Assembly: GCF_000716435.1 (NCBI RefSeq)
Contig: NZ_JNWO01000007.1
Location: 744,001-808,000, forward strand
Length of the DNA: 64,000 nucleotides
Direction: 5' to 3'
DNA from: Streptomyces xylophagus
GTDB lineage: Bacteria; Actinomycetota; Actinomycetes; Streptomycetales; Streptomycetaceae
Positions 53,449-61,496 of this stretch are shown in pieces. Within the stretch, counting starts at the first letter, position 1, and each line of letters opens with the position of its first letter. Under the pieces are notes generated by a model. It was given only the letters and a program-made list of their open reading frames with translations, did no database searches and was not told the origin of the DNA. Made by a program: the position numbers and the translations under genes.

Positions 53449-55677
53449 ATGGCAGGCGTCAACCGGATACCGGCCTATTTCAGTCACAGCTACTGGGCAG
53501 AGGACCGGGAGCTGAACGAACACTTCTGGAACCTCTTCTGGAACGAGGGTTTCACCTTCGCGGTCGACCCGAAGACCAATCCCCTCTCGCCCACCCATCT
53601 GGAACTGATGATGGATCAGAGCGCCTGCTTCGTCGGCGTGGTGACGCACCGTCAGGAGGAACGCCGGTACCGCGCCTCGCCCTTCATGGTGCACGAGCAC
53701 GACCTCGCGCTCCAGGCGAGAAAGCCCAGGCTCGTGTTCATGGAGACCGGTGTGTCGGCCGGGTTCTTCCCGGTGGCCGACGAGCAGCGCATCGTGTTCA
53801 ACCGCCGCCAACTCCCCGCCGCGGACGAGGTGAAGCCCGCGATCGCGCGCCTCACCAGTCGGAGCGGTCCGGACGGCGGCGCCGCCAAAGGACTGCTCGG
53901 CACAGTCGGACTGATCCTGCCCGACGACCCCGCGTACCGGGCCGCCGAGCCGCTCATCCGGCGGGCGGTCGAGGACGTCGGATACCGCGCCCGCACCATC
54001 AGCCTCGAGTTCGAGGATCTCTTCGAGTTCCTGCTCGCCGTCGACGGATGCGACTTCGTCGTCGTCGACGTCGCCTCCCCGCACGCGGTGCCCTGGGTCT
54101 TCCCGGAGTTGAGCGGCCGCTTCCGGCCGACCCTCAAACTGATCCACGATCCACCCGACGGCCGGTACGTGCCGCAGCCGTCGAAGCTGGTGAGCGGAGC
54201 CGCCCTCCGGGCGGCCGAACCGGCGGACCGCATCACGGTCCGCTGGAGCCACCCGGAGGAACTCGCCGGCCGGGTTCAGGACCTGGTGGCCCGGTTCTAC
54301 CAACCACGGCTGGAGTTCGAGACCTACGAGGAGGGCGTCGGATACTTCCGCAGCCTCGGGCGCGCCCAGGGCAGCATCTTCCTCAGCAATGCCCGCGGGG
54401 ACGACGCGCTGGCTCAGCGCATCGGCCGCAGCCTCGAACTGCAGAACCTGTCGTACTTCCACTACCTGCGCCGCAACACCATCGAGCTCGGTGCCGACTG
54501 GCGCAGCCAGCTGTACGCGAACGTGGCCGCATGCCGGATGTTCCTGCCGCTCATCAGCCGGCACTACTGGGAGAGCGAGTACTGCAGGGAGGAGTACGAC
54601 ATCGCCGAACGGCTGCGCGCCGACGGCCGGCTGGTGATCCTGCCTTACTTCCTCGGCCCCGGAGTGGCACGGAAGGTCAGCTTCCAGGGCCGGGCCGTCG
54701 GCCATCTGTCCCAGGACGAACAGGTCGCGGTCATCAGCCGTGACGTGGACAACGAGTTCGTCGAGCGCCGCCGGCTGGAGGACCGCGGCGTCACGGCCGG
54801 GGAGCGGGGTGCCGCGGCCCGCACGTCCACCCCGGGACGCCGGTGCGACATCGCGCTCGTCACGCTCCTGCCCGAGGCCCACGACTCGCTGCGCCGGCAT
54901 CTGGAGACCTCCGGCGCGCACACCGAGACCGCGCTGCACGGCACCGGATGCGCATGGCTGCGCACCAGCGTCCGGGCCGTGGGCCGCAGCAGCGCCTACG
55001 AGGTGGTGGTGGCCCAGCCCTGCGCCGACCGCGACGGGGTCGGCAACGCCGTCGCCGCCACGATCGAGGAGTACCAGCCCGAGACGGTGGTCTTCGTCGG
55101 AGCCTGCTGTGCCATCGTCCCCGACCTCGTGCCCGGCGACGTGGTGATCTCCAACCGGCTGCACGGCTACACGTACGACGAACTGGAACAGAGCTGCCGG
55201 CCCCGCCCCGACCGCAGCCACCCGGCGCACGAAGGGGTGGCCGCGCTCGGTGAGAGTATGCGCCGCAACTACACCTACTGGACCGAGAAGGTGTACGAGC
55301 AGCCTCCCGGCGGCCCCCGGAACACCGGACCGCGTGTCGTGGTCGGCCCGATCGCCTCGGGGGACGCGTCCGTCGGCGGCAGCGGGGACCCGGCCCTGCG
55401 GCCGGTGATCGACGCCTGGCCGGGGCTGGCCGCCGTCGAGCTCGGGGGTGCGGACGCGGCGGGTGCCGTCACCCAGACCCGCAGGGGCGGCCGGACCCAT
55501 GTGTCGTTCTCGACGGTGTGCGCGGTGGCCGGCACCGCCACCGAGGGCATCTCCGTCAACTCGGCGCGGCCGGAGCTGGAGAAGGCCTGGAAGCAGTACG
55601 CAGCCGACGTGGCCGCCACCCTGATCCTGGAGGCGATCCGGTTGGCATGGCCCAGTCCGCCCAGGAGAGACGGATGA
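53449..55677 (+). CDS. multidomain TIR-like / TIR / nucleoside-phosphorylase-like fusion, candidate immune effector
   Basis: 742 residues. (1) About 5-140: degenerate TIR-like domain (IPAYFSHSYWAEDRELNEHF; SPFMVHEHDLALQARKP). (2) About 147-240: Rossmannoid segment (TVGLILPDDPAYRAAEPLI; DFVVVDVASPHAVPWVFPEL), perhaps deoxyribosyltransferase-like. (3) 308-405: clear TIR domain, GSIFLSNARGDDALAQRIG, then SRHYWESEYCREEYD with Glu382 at the position of the NADase catalytic Glu. (4) 466-740: phosphorylase/nucleosidase-like domain, ALVTLLPEAHDSL, GACCAIVPDLVPGDVVI, GPIASGD, VELGGADAAG. In (4) the usual VEMEGA is VELGGA and the R-x-I-S-D region reads STVCAVAG, so catalysis may be lost. ATG 53449 is preferred (GGGGAGAAG upstream). 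No membrane segments. NAD cleavage is an inference from family. Confidence 0.82.
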   Translation: MAGVNRIPAYFSHSYWAEDRELNEHFWNLFWNEGFTFAVDPKTNPLSPTHLELMMDQSACFVGVVTHRQEERRYRASPFMVHEHDLALQARKPRLVFMETGVSAGFFPVADEQRIVFNRRQLPAADEVKPAIARLTSRSGPDGGAAKGLLGTVGLILPDDPAYRAAEPLIRRAVEDVGYRARTISLEFEDLFEFLLAVDGCDFVVVDVASPHAVPWVFPELSGRFRPTLKLIHDPPDGRYVPQPSKLVSGAALRAAEPADRITVRWSHPEELAGRVQDLVARFYQPRLEFETYEEGVGYFRSLGRAQGSIFLSNARGDDALAQRIGRSLELQNLSYFHYLRRNTIELGADWRSQLYANVAACRMFLPLISRHYWESEYCREEYDIAERLRADGRLVILPYFLGPGVARKVSFQGRAVGHLSQDEQVAVISRDVDNEFVERRRLEDRGVTAGERGAAARTSTPGRRCDIALVTLLPEAHDSLRRHLETSGAHTETALHGTGCAWLRTSVRAVGRSSAYEVVVAQPCADRDGVGNAVAATIEEYQPETVVFVGACCAIVPDLVPGDVVISNRLHGYTYDELEQSCRPRPDRSHPAHEGVAALGESMRRNYTYWTEKVYEQPPGGPRNTGPRVVVGPIASGDASVGGSGDPALRPVIDAWPGLAAVELGGADAAGAVTQTRRGGRTHVSFSTVCAVAGTATEGISVNSARPELEKAWKQYAADVAATLILEAIRLAWPSPPRRDG

Positions 55678-55988
55678 TGCGACGGAACAGGCGGCAGCCC
55701 TGGACGCCCCCACCTCCCGGCACCGTGGACGTGAAGGTCCCCGACAGCCTGCACGCCCTGATCGAGATCCTCGCCGAGGAGGCCCACGACAACTGGGCCC
55801 GGCAACGTCTGTCCGAGGGCTGGCGGTACGGGCGCCGGTTGAGCCGGCGACGCAAGAGGCACCCCCTGCTGGTGCCGTACTCCGCGCTCACCCATGCGGA
55901 GCAGGAGGCGGACCGGGTGGTCGCCATGGGGTCGGTGAAGGTGATCCTCCGTCACGGGTACACCCTCCAGGAGCCCACCGGCCCGTGA
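55674..55988 (+). CDS. RyR-domain protein
   Basis: 104 residues matching one RyR domain: HALIEILAEEAHDNWARQRL, EGWRYG, HPLLVPYSALTHAEQEADR and the closing ILRHGYTL. In bacteria RyR domains are found beside SLOG, TIR and nucleosidase domains and are thought to bind nucleotide-derived ligands. The ATG overlaps the stop of the TIR-PNP gene (ATGATG), with AGGAGA upstream, so it is co-translated. Family call is good; ligand unknown. Confidence 0.82.
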   Translation: MMRRNRRQPWTPPPPGTVDVKVPDSLHALIEILAEEAHDNWARQRLSEGWRYGRRLSRRRKRHPLLVPYSALTHAEQEADRVVAMGSVKVILRHGYTLQEPTGP

Positions 55989-56000
55989 AAGGGGCGCTCC

Positions 56001-56531
56001 ATGACGACCATCGCGGTGACCGGGCACATCGACCTGACGGAGAAGACCTCCGCCCTGGTGCGCACCGCCCTGGACGAACTGCTGCGGGGCTACGCCGCCG
56101 ACGGGGAACTGGTCGGGGTCTCCTGTCTCGCCAGGGGCGCCGACTCCGTCTTCGCGGAGGCCGTGCTCGCCGTCGGCGGCCGGCTGGCCGTCGTCATCCC
56201 CTCCCGGGACTACCGGCACGCCCGGGTGCGACCCGAACACGCGCCCGTGTTCGACCGTCTGGTCAAGGCCGCCCACGACATCGTCGTCCTGCCGATAGAG
56301 TCCGCCGGCCGGCACGCGTACGAGGCGGCGAACAGCGTCCTCGTGGAACGTGCCGACCGGCTCGTCGCCGTCTGGGACGGCACTCCGCCCACCGGCAGAG
56401 GAGGCGGCACCGCCGACACCGTGCTCGAAGCCCGGGCGGCGGGGATCCCTGTCGACGTGGTGTGGCCCGACGGGGCCGAGCGCACCCGCCAGGAGCACCA
56501 CCAGGGCGCCCCCGGCGGGTGCGCGGGCTGA
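56001..56531 (+). CDS. SLOG-family (DprA/LOG-like) nucleotide-binding protein
   Basis: 176 residues with the pattern of soluble SLOG proteins: TTIAVTGHIDL, GELVGVSCLARGADSVFAEAV, LAVVIPSRDYRHARVRPEH and a late ADRLVAVWDGTPP strand-loop. The G-x-x-x-ARGAD motif is typical of DprA/YpsA-like members. It begins 12 bp after the RyR stop with GAAAGGGG upstream, so it is the last gene of the TIR operon. It may make, bind or hydrolyse a nucleotide signal that controls the effector. Confidence 0.8.
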   Translation: MTTIAVTGHIDLTEKTSALVRTALDELLRGYAADGELVGVSCLARGADSVFAEAVLAVGGRLAVVIPSRDYRHARVRPEHAPVFDRLVKAAHDIVVLPIESAGRHAYEAANSVLVERADRLVAVWDGTPPTGRGGGTADTVLEARAAGIPVDVVWPDGAERTRQEHHQGAPGGCAG

Positions 56532-56620
56532 CCAGCTCTTCGCGGAAGTCCTTCCGTCTGGCAGAAGCCGTCTTGCCGAGCCGCCGCCCGCGTCAGGACG
56601 CTGAACCCAACCACGGCACC

Positions 56621-56638
56621 CGGGGCGACGAAGCCCCG
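56621..56638. terminator. hairpin between the SLOG gene and the vanA-like gene
   Basis: CGGGGC and GCCCCG form a 6-bp stem with a 6-base loop, 20 bp before the next start codon. It may mark the end of the TIR operon or act in the leader of the vanA-like gene. No T tract follows. Confidence 0.35.
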
Positions 56639-56658
56639 CCGACAGGGACGGGACCTCC

Positions 56659-57723
56659 ATGCCGCACACAACCGCCTTCGCCAGGAACCAGTGGTACGTC
56701 GCCGCCTACAGCCACGAGGTCGGCCGCGACCTGCTCGGCCGGACGATCCTCGGCGAACCCCTCGTCTTCTACCGCACCGAGGACGACGGCACCGCCGTAG
56801 CGCTGCACGACCGGTGTGTGCACCGCAGGTTCCCGCTCTCCGAGAGCCGTCTCGACGGGGACCGGATCGTGTGCGGCTACCACGGCTTCACCTACGACAC
56901 GACGGGCACCTGCGTGTACGTGCCGGGACAGAAACGCATCCCCCGCACCGCCCGCGTCGCCTCGTACCCGGTGGTCGAGCAGGACGCCCTGGTCTGGGTG
57001 TGGATCGGCGACCCGGCGCTCGCCGACCCGCAGGTCATCCCCCGGGCCCCGCACCTCGCCTCCCCCGACTGGGTCACCGTCAGCGGCATGGAGCCGATCG
57101 ACGCCGACTACGGCCTCCTCGTCGACAACCTCCTCGACCTCTCCCACGAGACGTATCTGCACGGCGGTTACATCGGCTCCCCCGAGGTCGCCGAGACACC
57201 GATCACCACGGAGGTCGACGAGGGCGCCGGCGTCGTACGGGTGAGCCGGCACATGGCCGACGCCGAGTGCCCGCCGTTCTACGCCAAGTCCACTGGAATA
57301 CAAGGGCGGATCACCCGCTGGCAGGACATCGAGTACCACGCGCCCTGCCTGTATCTGCTGCACAGCCGCATCGCCCCGGTCGGCGTCCTCCCCGAGGCGG
57401 ACGGCAGCGACCCGAACGGCTTCCACACCGAGATCACCTACGCCATCACGCCCTCCTCGGACGGCAAGGTGTACGACTTCTGGGCGGTCTCGCGCGACTG
57501 GGCCACGGACGACGCCGAGGTCACCGAGTTCCTGCGGGGCAACAACCACACCGTGGTCATGCAGGACGTGGACGCGCTCAACCTCCTTCAGAAGACGCTG
57601 GGTTCGGAGCGCGGCGGCTACCAGGAGCTGAGCATCAACATCGACACCGGCGGCCTCGCCGCCCGCCGTATCCTCGCCCGGCTGGTCGAGGAGGGCGCCA
57701 AGCCCGTGGAGAAGGTCCAGTGA
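56659..57723 (+). CDS. vanA: Rieske non-haem iron oxygenase, vanillate O-demethylase oxygenase type
   Basis: 354 residues. Rieske cluster ligands Cys53-x-His55 and Cys72-x-x-His75, and mononuclear iron site in DNLLDLSHETYLH (His163, His168; bridging Asp near 156). The overall pattern and the coupled reductase gene match VanA, which demethylates vanillate to protocatechuate using electrons from VanB. Cytosolic. Related demethylases for other methoxyaromatics cannot be excluded. Followed directly by a small gene and vanB-like gene. Confidence 0.88.
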   Translation: MPHTTAFARNQWYVAAYSHEVGRDLLGRTILGEPLVFYRTEDDGTAVALHDRCVHRRFPLSESRLDGDRIVCGYHGFTYDTTGTCVYVPGQKRIPRTARVASYPVVEQDALVWVWIGDPALADPQVIPRAPHLASPDWVTVSGMEPIDADYGLLVDNLLDLSHETYLHGGYIGSPEVAETPITTEVDEGAGVVRVSRHMADAECPPFYAKSTGIQGRITRWQDIEYHAPCLYLLHSRIAPVGVLPEADGSDPNGFHTEITYAITPSSDGKVYDFWAVSRDWATDDAEVTEFLRGNNHTVVMQDVDALNLLQKTLGSERGGYQELSINIDTGGLAARRILARLVEEGAKPVEKVQ

Positions 57724-57899
57724 CCGCTCCGACCGGCGAGGTCTACCGCATCGACTGGCTGCCGGGCACCGACATCCTGCACGGCACCTGCCACTGCGGC
57801 CGCGAGCACACCTCCCAGGACCCGATCGAGATGTGGGAGTGGATGCTCGCCCACCCCCGCGGCCACGCGCTCGACGAGCCGCAGGGAGCCGGCACATGA
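57720..57899 (+). CDS. small conserved-looking protein between vanA and vanB
   Basis: 59 residues, starting at a GTG that overlaps the vanA-like stop (GTGA) and ending in a stop overlapped by the next ATG (ATGA). It contains CHCGREH and a WEWMLAHPRGH segment, a possible small metal-binding site with Cys and His residues. The tight overlaps on both sides argue strongly that it is a real gene. Its role is unknown, perhaps an accessory of the oxygenase. Confidence 0.75.
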   Translation: MTAPTGEVYRIDWLPGTDILHGTCHCGREHTSQDPIEMWEWMLAHPRGHALDEPQGAGT

Positions 57900-58831
57900 C
57901 CACCTACGATGCCGAACTCGTCGTAGCAACAAGGGAGTTCGCAGCCGACGGCGTGCTCGCCCTCACGCTGCGGCATCCGCTCGGCGAGCAACTCCCGTCC
58001 TGGGAACCGGGCGCCCACATCGACGTCGTGCTCGGCCCTGACCTAGAGCGCCAGTACTCACTGTGCGGCGACCCGGCGGACCGTACCGCGTGGCAGATCG
58101 CGGTGCTGCGGGAACCGGACGGACGGGGTGGATCGGCTTACGCGCACGAGCAGTTGGGGCAGGGCGACAAGGTGCGGGTGCGCGGGCCGCGCAACCACTT
58201 CCGCCTGGAGCCCGCCCCCCGCTACCGCTTCGTCGCGGGCGGCATCGGCATCACGCCCATCCTCCCGATGCTGGCCGCCGCGGAGGCAGCGGGCGCCGAG
58301 TGGAGCCTGCTCTACGGCGGTCGCACCCGCAACTCCATAGCCTTCACCGATGAGTTGAGCCGCTACGGCGACCGTGTCACCGTCGCTCCGCAGGACGAGG
58401 TCGGACTGCTCGACCTGCCGTCCGTCCTGGACGACGTGCCCGAGGGCACCCTCGTCTACTGCTGCGGTCCGGGGCCGTTGCTCGACGCGGTGGAAGCGCG
58501 GTGTCCGGGTGGCATCCTGCGCGTGGAGCGGTTCCAGCCGAAGGCCCAACAGGCGGGCGCCGACAGTGAGTTCGAGGTCGTGCTGGAGCAGAGCGGCAGG
58601 ACGGTCACCGTCCCGGTGGGGGTGTCCGTGCTCGACACCGTGCGGGCCGCCGGTGTCGAGGTGCTCTTCTCCTGCACCGAGGGCACCTGCGGGACCTGTG
58701 AGACCGATGTCCTCGAAGGCACCCCGGACCACCGGGACTCGGTGCTGAGCGAGGAGGAGCGGGCGGCCGGCGAGACCATGCTCATCTGTGTCTCGCGCTG
58801 CCTGGGGAAGCGGCTCGTGCTCGATCTGTGA
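57896..58831 (+). CDS. vanB: ferredoxin reductase subunit, vanillate O-demethylase type
   Basis: 311 residues: FMN/NAD-binding reductase module (RQYSLCGDP flavin motif, FVAGGIGITPIL pyridine-nucleotide motif, YCCGPGPLL) followed by a C-terminal plant-type 2Fe-2S ferredoxin with Cys260, Cys265, Cys268 and Cys298. It passes electrons from NADH to the Rieske oxygenase. Its stop lies within the convergent IclR gene, 50 bp overlap. Confidence 0.9.
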   Translation: MTTYDAELVVATREFAADGVLALTLRHPLGEQLPSWEPGAHIDVVLGPDLERQYSLCGDPADRTAWQIAVLREPDGRGGSAYAHEQLGQGDKVRVRGPRNHFRLEPAPRYRFVAGGIGITPILPMLAAAEAAGAEWSLLYGGRTRNSIAFTDELSRYGDRVTVAPQDEVGLLDLPSVLDDVPEGTLVYCCGPGPLLDAVEARCPGGILRVERFQPKAQQAGADSEFEVVLEQSGRTVTVPVGVSVLDTVRAAGVEVLFSCTEGTCGTCETDVLEGTPDHRDSVLSEEERAAGETMLICVSRCLGKRLVLDL

Positions 58832-59555
58832 TCCGCAGATCGTCGTCGATCCGCGCCACCGCCGCCAGCAACTGAGGCAGCAGGTCCTGCCGTACGGCAT
58901 CGGCGGAGTGCCGGCCGGCGGGCACTGCGACACTCACGCCGGCCACCACCACGCCGTCCCGGTCCCGCACCGGGACGGCGATCGTTCTGAGGCCCTCCTC
59001 CAGTTCCTCGTCGACGAGTGCGTACCCCTCGTGCCGGATCCGGCGAAGTTCCTTGCGCAGCAGGTCGGTTGGCGCTCGGGCGTCGAGTTCCTCGTCAGGT
59101 AACTGGGCCAGGAGCACCCGGCCCGCGGCGGTGGCGCGGGCGGGGTGGCGGGTGCCCACGGTGATCGTGGCGGCCAGGATGCGGCGGGCCGGGAGACAGA
59201 CGACATGGACGACGTCGTCGCCGTCCAGGACGCACAGGGACGCCGACTCCCCTGTGCGCGCGACGAGTTGCTCCAGATGAGGGGCGACGATCTGCGGCAG
59301 GGTGGAGCCCGCGAGGTAGGAGTAGCCGAGTTCCAGGACGCGCGGGGTGAGCCGGAAGAGGCGCCCGTCGGACTGGACGTAGCCGAGGTCGGCCAGGGTC
59401 AGCAGCAGCCGGCGGGCGGCGGCGCGGGTCAGCTCGCAGGCGCGGGCCACCTCGCTGAGCGTACGGGCGGGATGCTCGGCGTCGAAGGAGCGGATGACGG
59501 CGAGGCCGCGCTCGAAGGACCTCACGAAGTGCGGTGCGCGGACTGCCGCAGGCAT
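58782..59555 (-). CDS. IclR-family transcriptional regulator
   Basis: 257 residues: N-terminal winged helix (FVRSFERGLAVIRSF; LSEVARACELTRAAARRLLLTL) and C-terminal effector domain (ESASLCVLDGDDVVHVV; VGTRHPARATAAGRVLLA; VPVRDRDGVVVAGVSVAVP). The pattern matches PcaR/PobR-like members that sense aromatic acids. The ATG at 59555 has GGAGG upstream. It is convergent with the vanB-like gene (3' ends overlap) and divergent from the NitT/TauT importer, so it may control either or both. Confidence 0.92.
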   Translation of the reverse strand: MPAAVRAPHFVRSFERGLAVIRSFDAEHPARTLSEVARACELTRAAARRLLLTLADLGYVQSDGRLFRLTPRVLELGYSYLAGSTLPQIVAPHLEQLVARTGESASLCVLDGDDVVHVVCLPARRILAATITVGTRHPARATAAGRVLLAQLPDEELDARAPTDLLRKELRRIRHEGYALVDEELEEGLRTIAVPVRDRDGVVVAGVSVAVPAGRHSADAVRQDLLPQLLAAVARIDDDLRITDRARAASPGSARHR

Positions 59556-59595
59556 CGTCGCCTCCAGACGGACGCACGGAGTGCGCTCCGGGAGC

Positions 59596-59625
59596 ACGGT
59601 AGAAGCGCATTTCGATAACTGTCAA
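59596..59625 (-). promoter_or_regulatory. candidate promoter of the IclR gene
   Basis: On the minus strand TTGACA (59620-59625) stands 18 bp from TACCGT (59596-59601), about 40 bp before the start codon. The AT-rich sequence AACAATTTTGTT directly upstream is unusual in this genome and may be a regulator site. Confidence 0.5.
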
Positions 59626-59645
59626 CAATTTTGTTAGCCAAACCA

Positions 59646-59675
59646 TTGACCCGGTCGGACACCGGGTTCTACGTT
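59646..59675 (+). promoter_or_regulatory. candidate promoter of the NitT/TauT importer with embedded operator
   Basis: TTGACC (59646-59651) and TACGTT (59670-59675) are 18 bp apart, about 80 bp before the binding-protein start. Between them CCCGGT (59650-59655) and ACCGGG (59661-59666) form a perfect inverted repeat with 5-bp centre, a good place for a repressor such as the divergent IclR protein. Confidence 0.5.
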
Positions 59676-59757
59676 CCCGCTGAGCACCAAGAAGAGCACC
59701 ACTGTGCGCTGTGCGCACAGCCTGTCGGAACACCGTTGTCTGCACAGGAGGAGCCGT

Positions 59758-60726
59758 ATGCGTCGTCTGCTCGCCGGTCTCACGGTCGGCACATTTCTGC
59801 TCGCCACCGCGGCCTGTGGCTCGTCCGACGGATCGAGTTCGTCGAAGAGCACGTCGTCAGGAGGCACCACGACGGTCAAGGTGGGGGTCATCCCCATCGT
59901 CGACGTCGCCCCGCTCTACCTCGGCCAGAAGCAGGGCTTCTACACCAAGCACGGCCTGAAGCTGACCATGACGCTCGCGCAGGGCGGCGCGGCCATCGTG
60001 CCGGGTGTGGTCAGCGGCCAGTTCCAGTTCGGCTTCTCCAACATGACCTCGCTGATGCTCGCCCAGTCCAACGACGTGCCCGTGAAGGCGATCGCCAACG
60101 GTGTCGCCTCAACGGGCGAGTCGGGCAAGGACTTTGGCGCGGTCGTCGTCAAGAAGGGCAGCACGCTCAAGTCCGCGAAGGAGCTGGAGGGCAAGAAGGT
60201 CGCGGTCAACACGCTGAAGAACATCAACGAGACGGCCGTACGCGAATCCGTCCGCAAGGCCGGCGGTGACCCGGACAAGGTGAAGTTCGTCGAGCTGGCC
60301 TTCGACCAGATGCCGGCCGCGCTCGACAAGGGCCAGATCGACGCCGCGATGGCCGTCGAACCCGCGCTCACCACCATGCTGAACCAGGGCGCCCAGCAGA
60401 TCGCGTGGCCGTTGGTGGACGTGGCGAAGGACCTCACCGTCGCCATGTACTTCACCTCGCAGACGTACGCCGCCAAGAACCCGGACACCGTCAAGGCGTT
60501 CCAGGAGGCCACCGCCGAGTCCCTGGCCTACGCCGACGCGCACCCGGACGAGGTCCGCCAGATCGTCGCCACCTACACCAAGGTCCCGGCGAGCGTGCTG
60601 GCCGAGGTGATCCTGCCCAAGTGGCCCGCAGATCCGAACCGTTCGTCGATCGAGGCGCTGGAGAAGCTGAGCGAGACCGACGGCCTCTTCAAGAAGACGC
60701 CCGACCTGAACACGCTGCTCCCGTGA
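59758..60726 (+). CDS. ABC transporter substrate-binding lipoprotein, NitT/TauT family
   Basis: 322 residues: lipobox LLATAAC (Cys near 20), Ser/Gly-rich spacer, then a TauA/SsuA-like fold (VGVIPIVDVAPLYLGQKQGF; LAQGGAAIVPGVVSGQFQFG; MPAALDKGQIDAAMAVEPAL). It captures a small anion or aromatic compound outside the cell. GGAGGAG lies 6 nt before the ATG. First gene of a four-gene importer operon with overlapping starts. Next to vanAB-like genes, so vanillate or a related aromatic acid is a reasonable guess. Confidence 0.92.
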   Translation: MRRLLAGLTVGTFLLATAACGSSDGSSSSKSTSSGGTTTVKVGVIPIVDVAPLYLGQKQGFYTKHGLKLTMTLAQGGAAIVPGVVSGQFQFGFSNMTSLMLAQSNDVPVKAIANGVASTGESGKDFGAVVVKKGSTLKSAKELEGKKVAVNTLKNINETAVRESVRKAGGDPDKVKFVELAFDQMPAALDKGQIDAAMAVEPALTTMLNQGAQQIAWPLVDVAKDLTVAMYFTSQTYAAKNPDTVKAFQEATAESLAYADAHPDEVRQIVATYTKVPASVLAEVILPKWPADPNRSSIEALEKLSETDGLFKKTPDLNTLLP

Positions 60727-61496
60727 AGGGACTGAACACCGCACTCGGTGCGGCCGGACTCGCGGCCTTCCTCGCCCTCGGCGAGGTCGTGCCGCGCGTC
60801 GGCATCGTCAAGGAGGCCTACTTCCCGCCGACCAGCCGCATCGCGTCCGCGTTTTGGACCGAGCTAAACGACGGCGCGTTCTGGTCGGCGCTCGGCGACA
60901 CCCTCACCGGCTGGGCCCTCGGCCTCGCGATCGCCGTCGGCGCGGGCATCGCCGCGGGCGTCCTGCTCTGCGTCGTCCCGTATCTCCGCGAGGCGACCGC
61001 CTCGACGATCGAGTTCCTCCGCCCGATCCCGTCGGTCGCCCTCATCCCGCTCGCAGTGCTGTTGTACGGCACCGAGCTGAAGTCGGTGCTATTGCTCGTC
61101 GTCTACGCCTCCTTCTGGCAGATCCTGATCCAGGTCCTCTACGGCGTCCAGGACGTCGACCCGGTCGCCGAGGAGACGGCGCGGTCGTACGGTCTCGGCA
61201 CCTGGGCGCGGGTGCGGCACGTGCTGTGGCCGAGCGCGCTGCCGTACGTCATGACAGGCGTGCGGCTGGCGGCGGCCGTCGCGCTGATCCTCACCATCAC
61301 CGCCGAACTGGTCATCGGGGCACCGGGGTTGGGCGCGACCATCATGGTGGCGCAGAGCTCTCAGGCCGTGCCCGAGATGTACGCGCTGATCGTGGTGACC
61401 GGTCTGCTGGGGCTGATCATCAACGTGGGCGCGCGGACGGTGGAACGGCGGGCGCTGGCCTGGCACCAGTCCGTGCGCGGGGAGGTGACGGTGTGA
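60723..61496 (+). CDS. ABC transporter permease, NitT/TauT family (first)
   Basis: 257 residues, about six helices, with conserved loop EETARSYGLGTWARVRHVLWPSALP that docks on the ATPase, and FLRPIPSVALIPLAVLLYG, a family mark. The GTG start overlaps the stop of the binding protein gene (GTGA). It is followed by a second, homologous permease, so the transporter is probably a heterodimer. Confidence 0.92.
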   Translation: MKGLNTALGAAGLAAFLALGEVVPRVGIVKEAYFPPTSRIASAFWTELNDGAFWSALGDTLTGWALGLAIAVGAGIAAGVLLCVVPYLREATASTIEFLRPIPSVALIPLAVLLYGTELKSVLLLVVYASFWQILIQVLYGVQDVDPVAEETARSYGLGTWARVRHVLWPSALPYVMTGVRLAAAVALILTITAELVIGAPGLGATIMVAQSSQAVPEMYALIVVTGLLGLIINVGARTVERRALAWHQSVRGEVTV

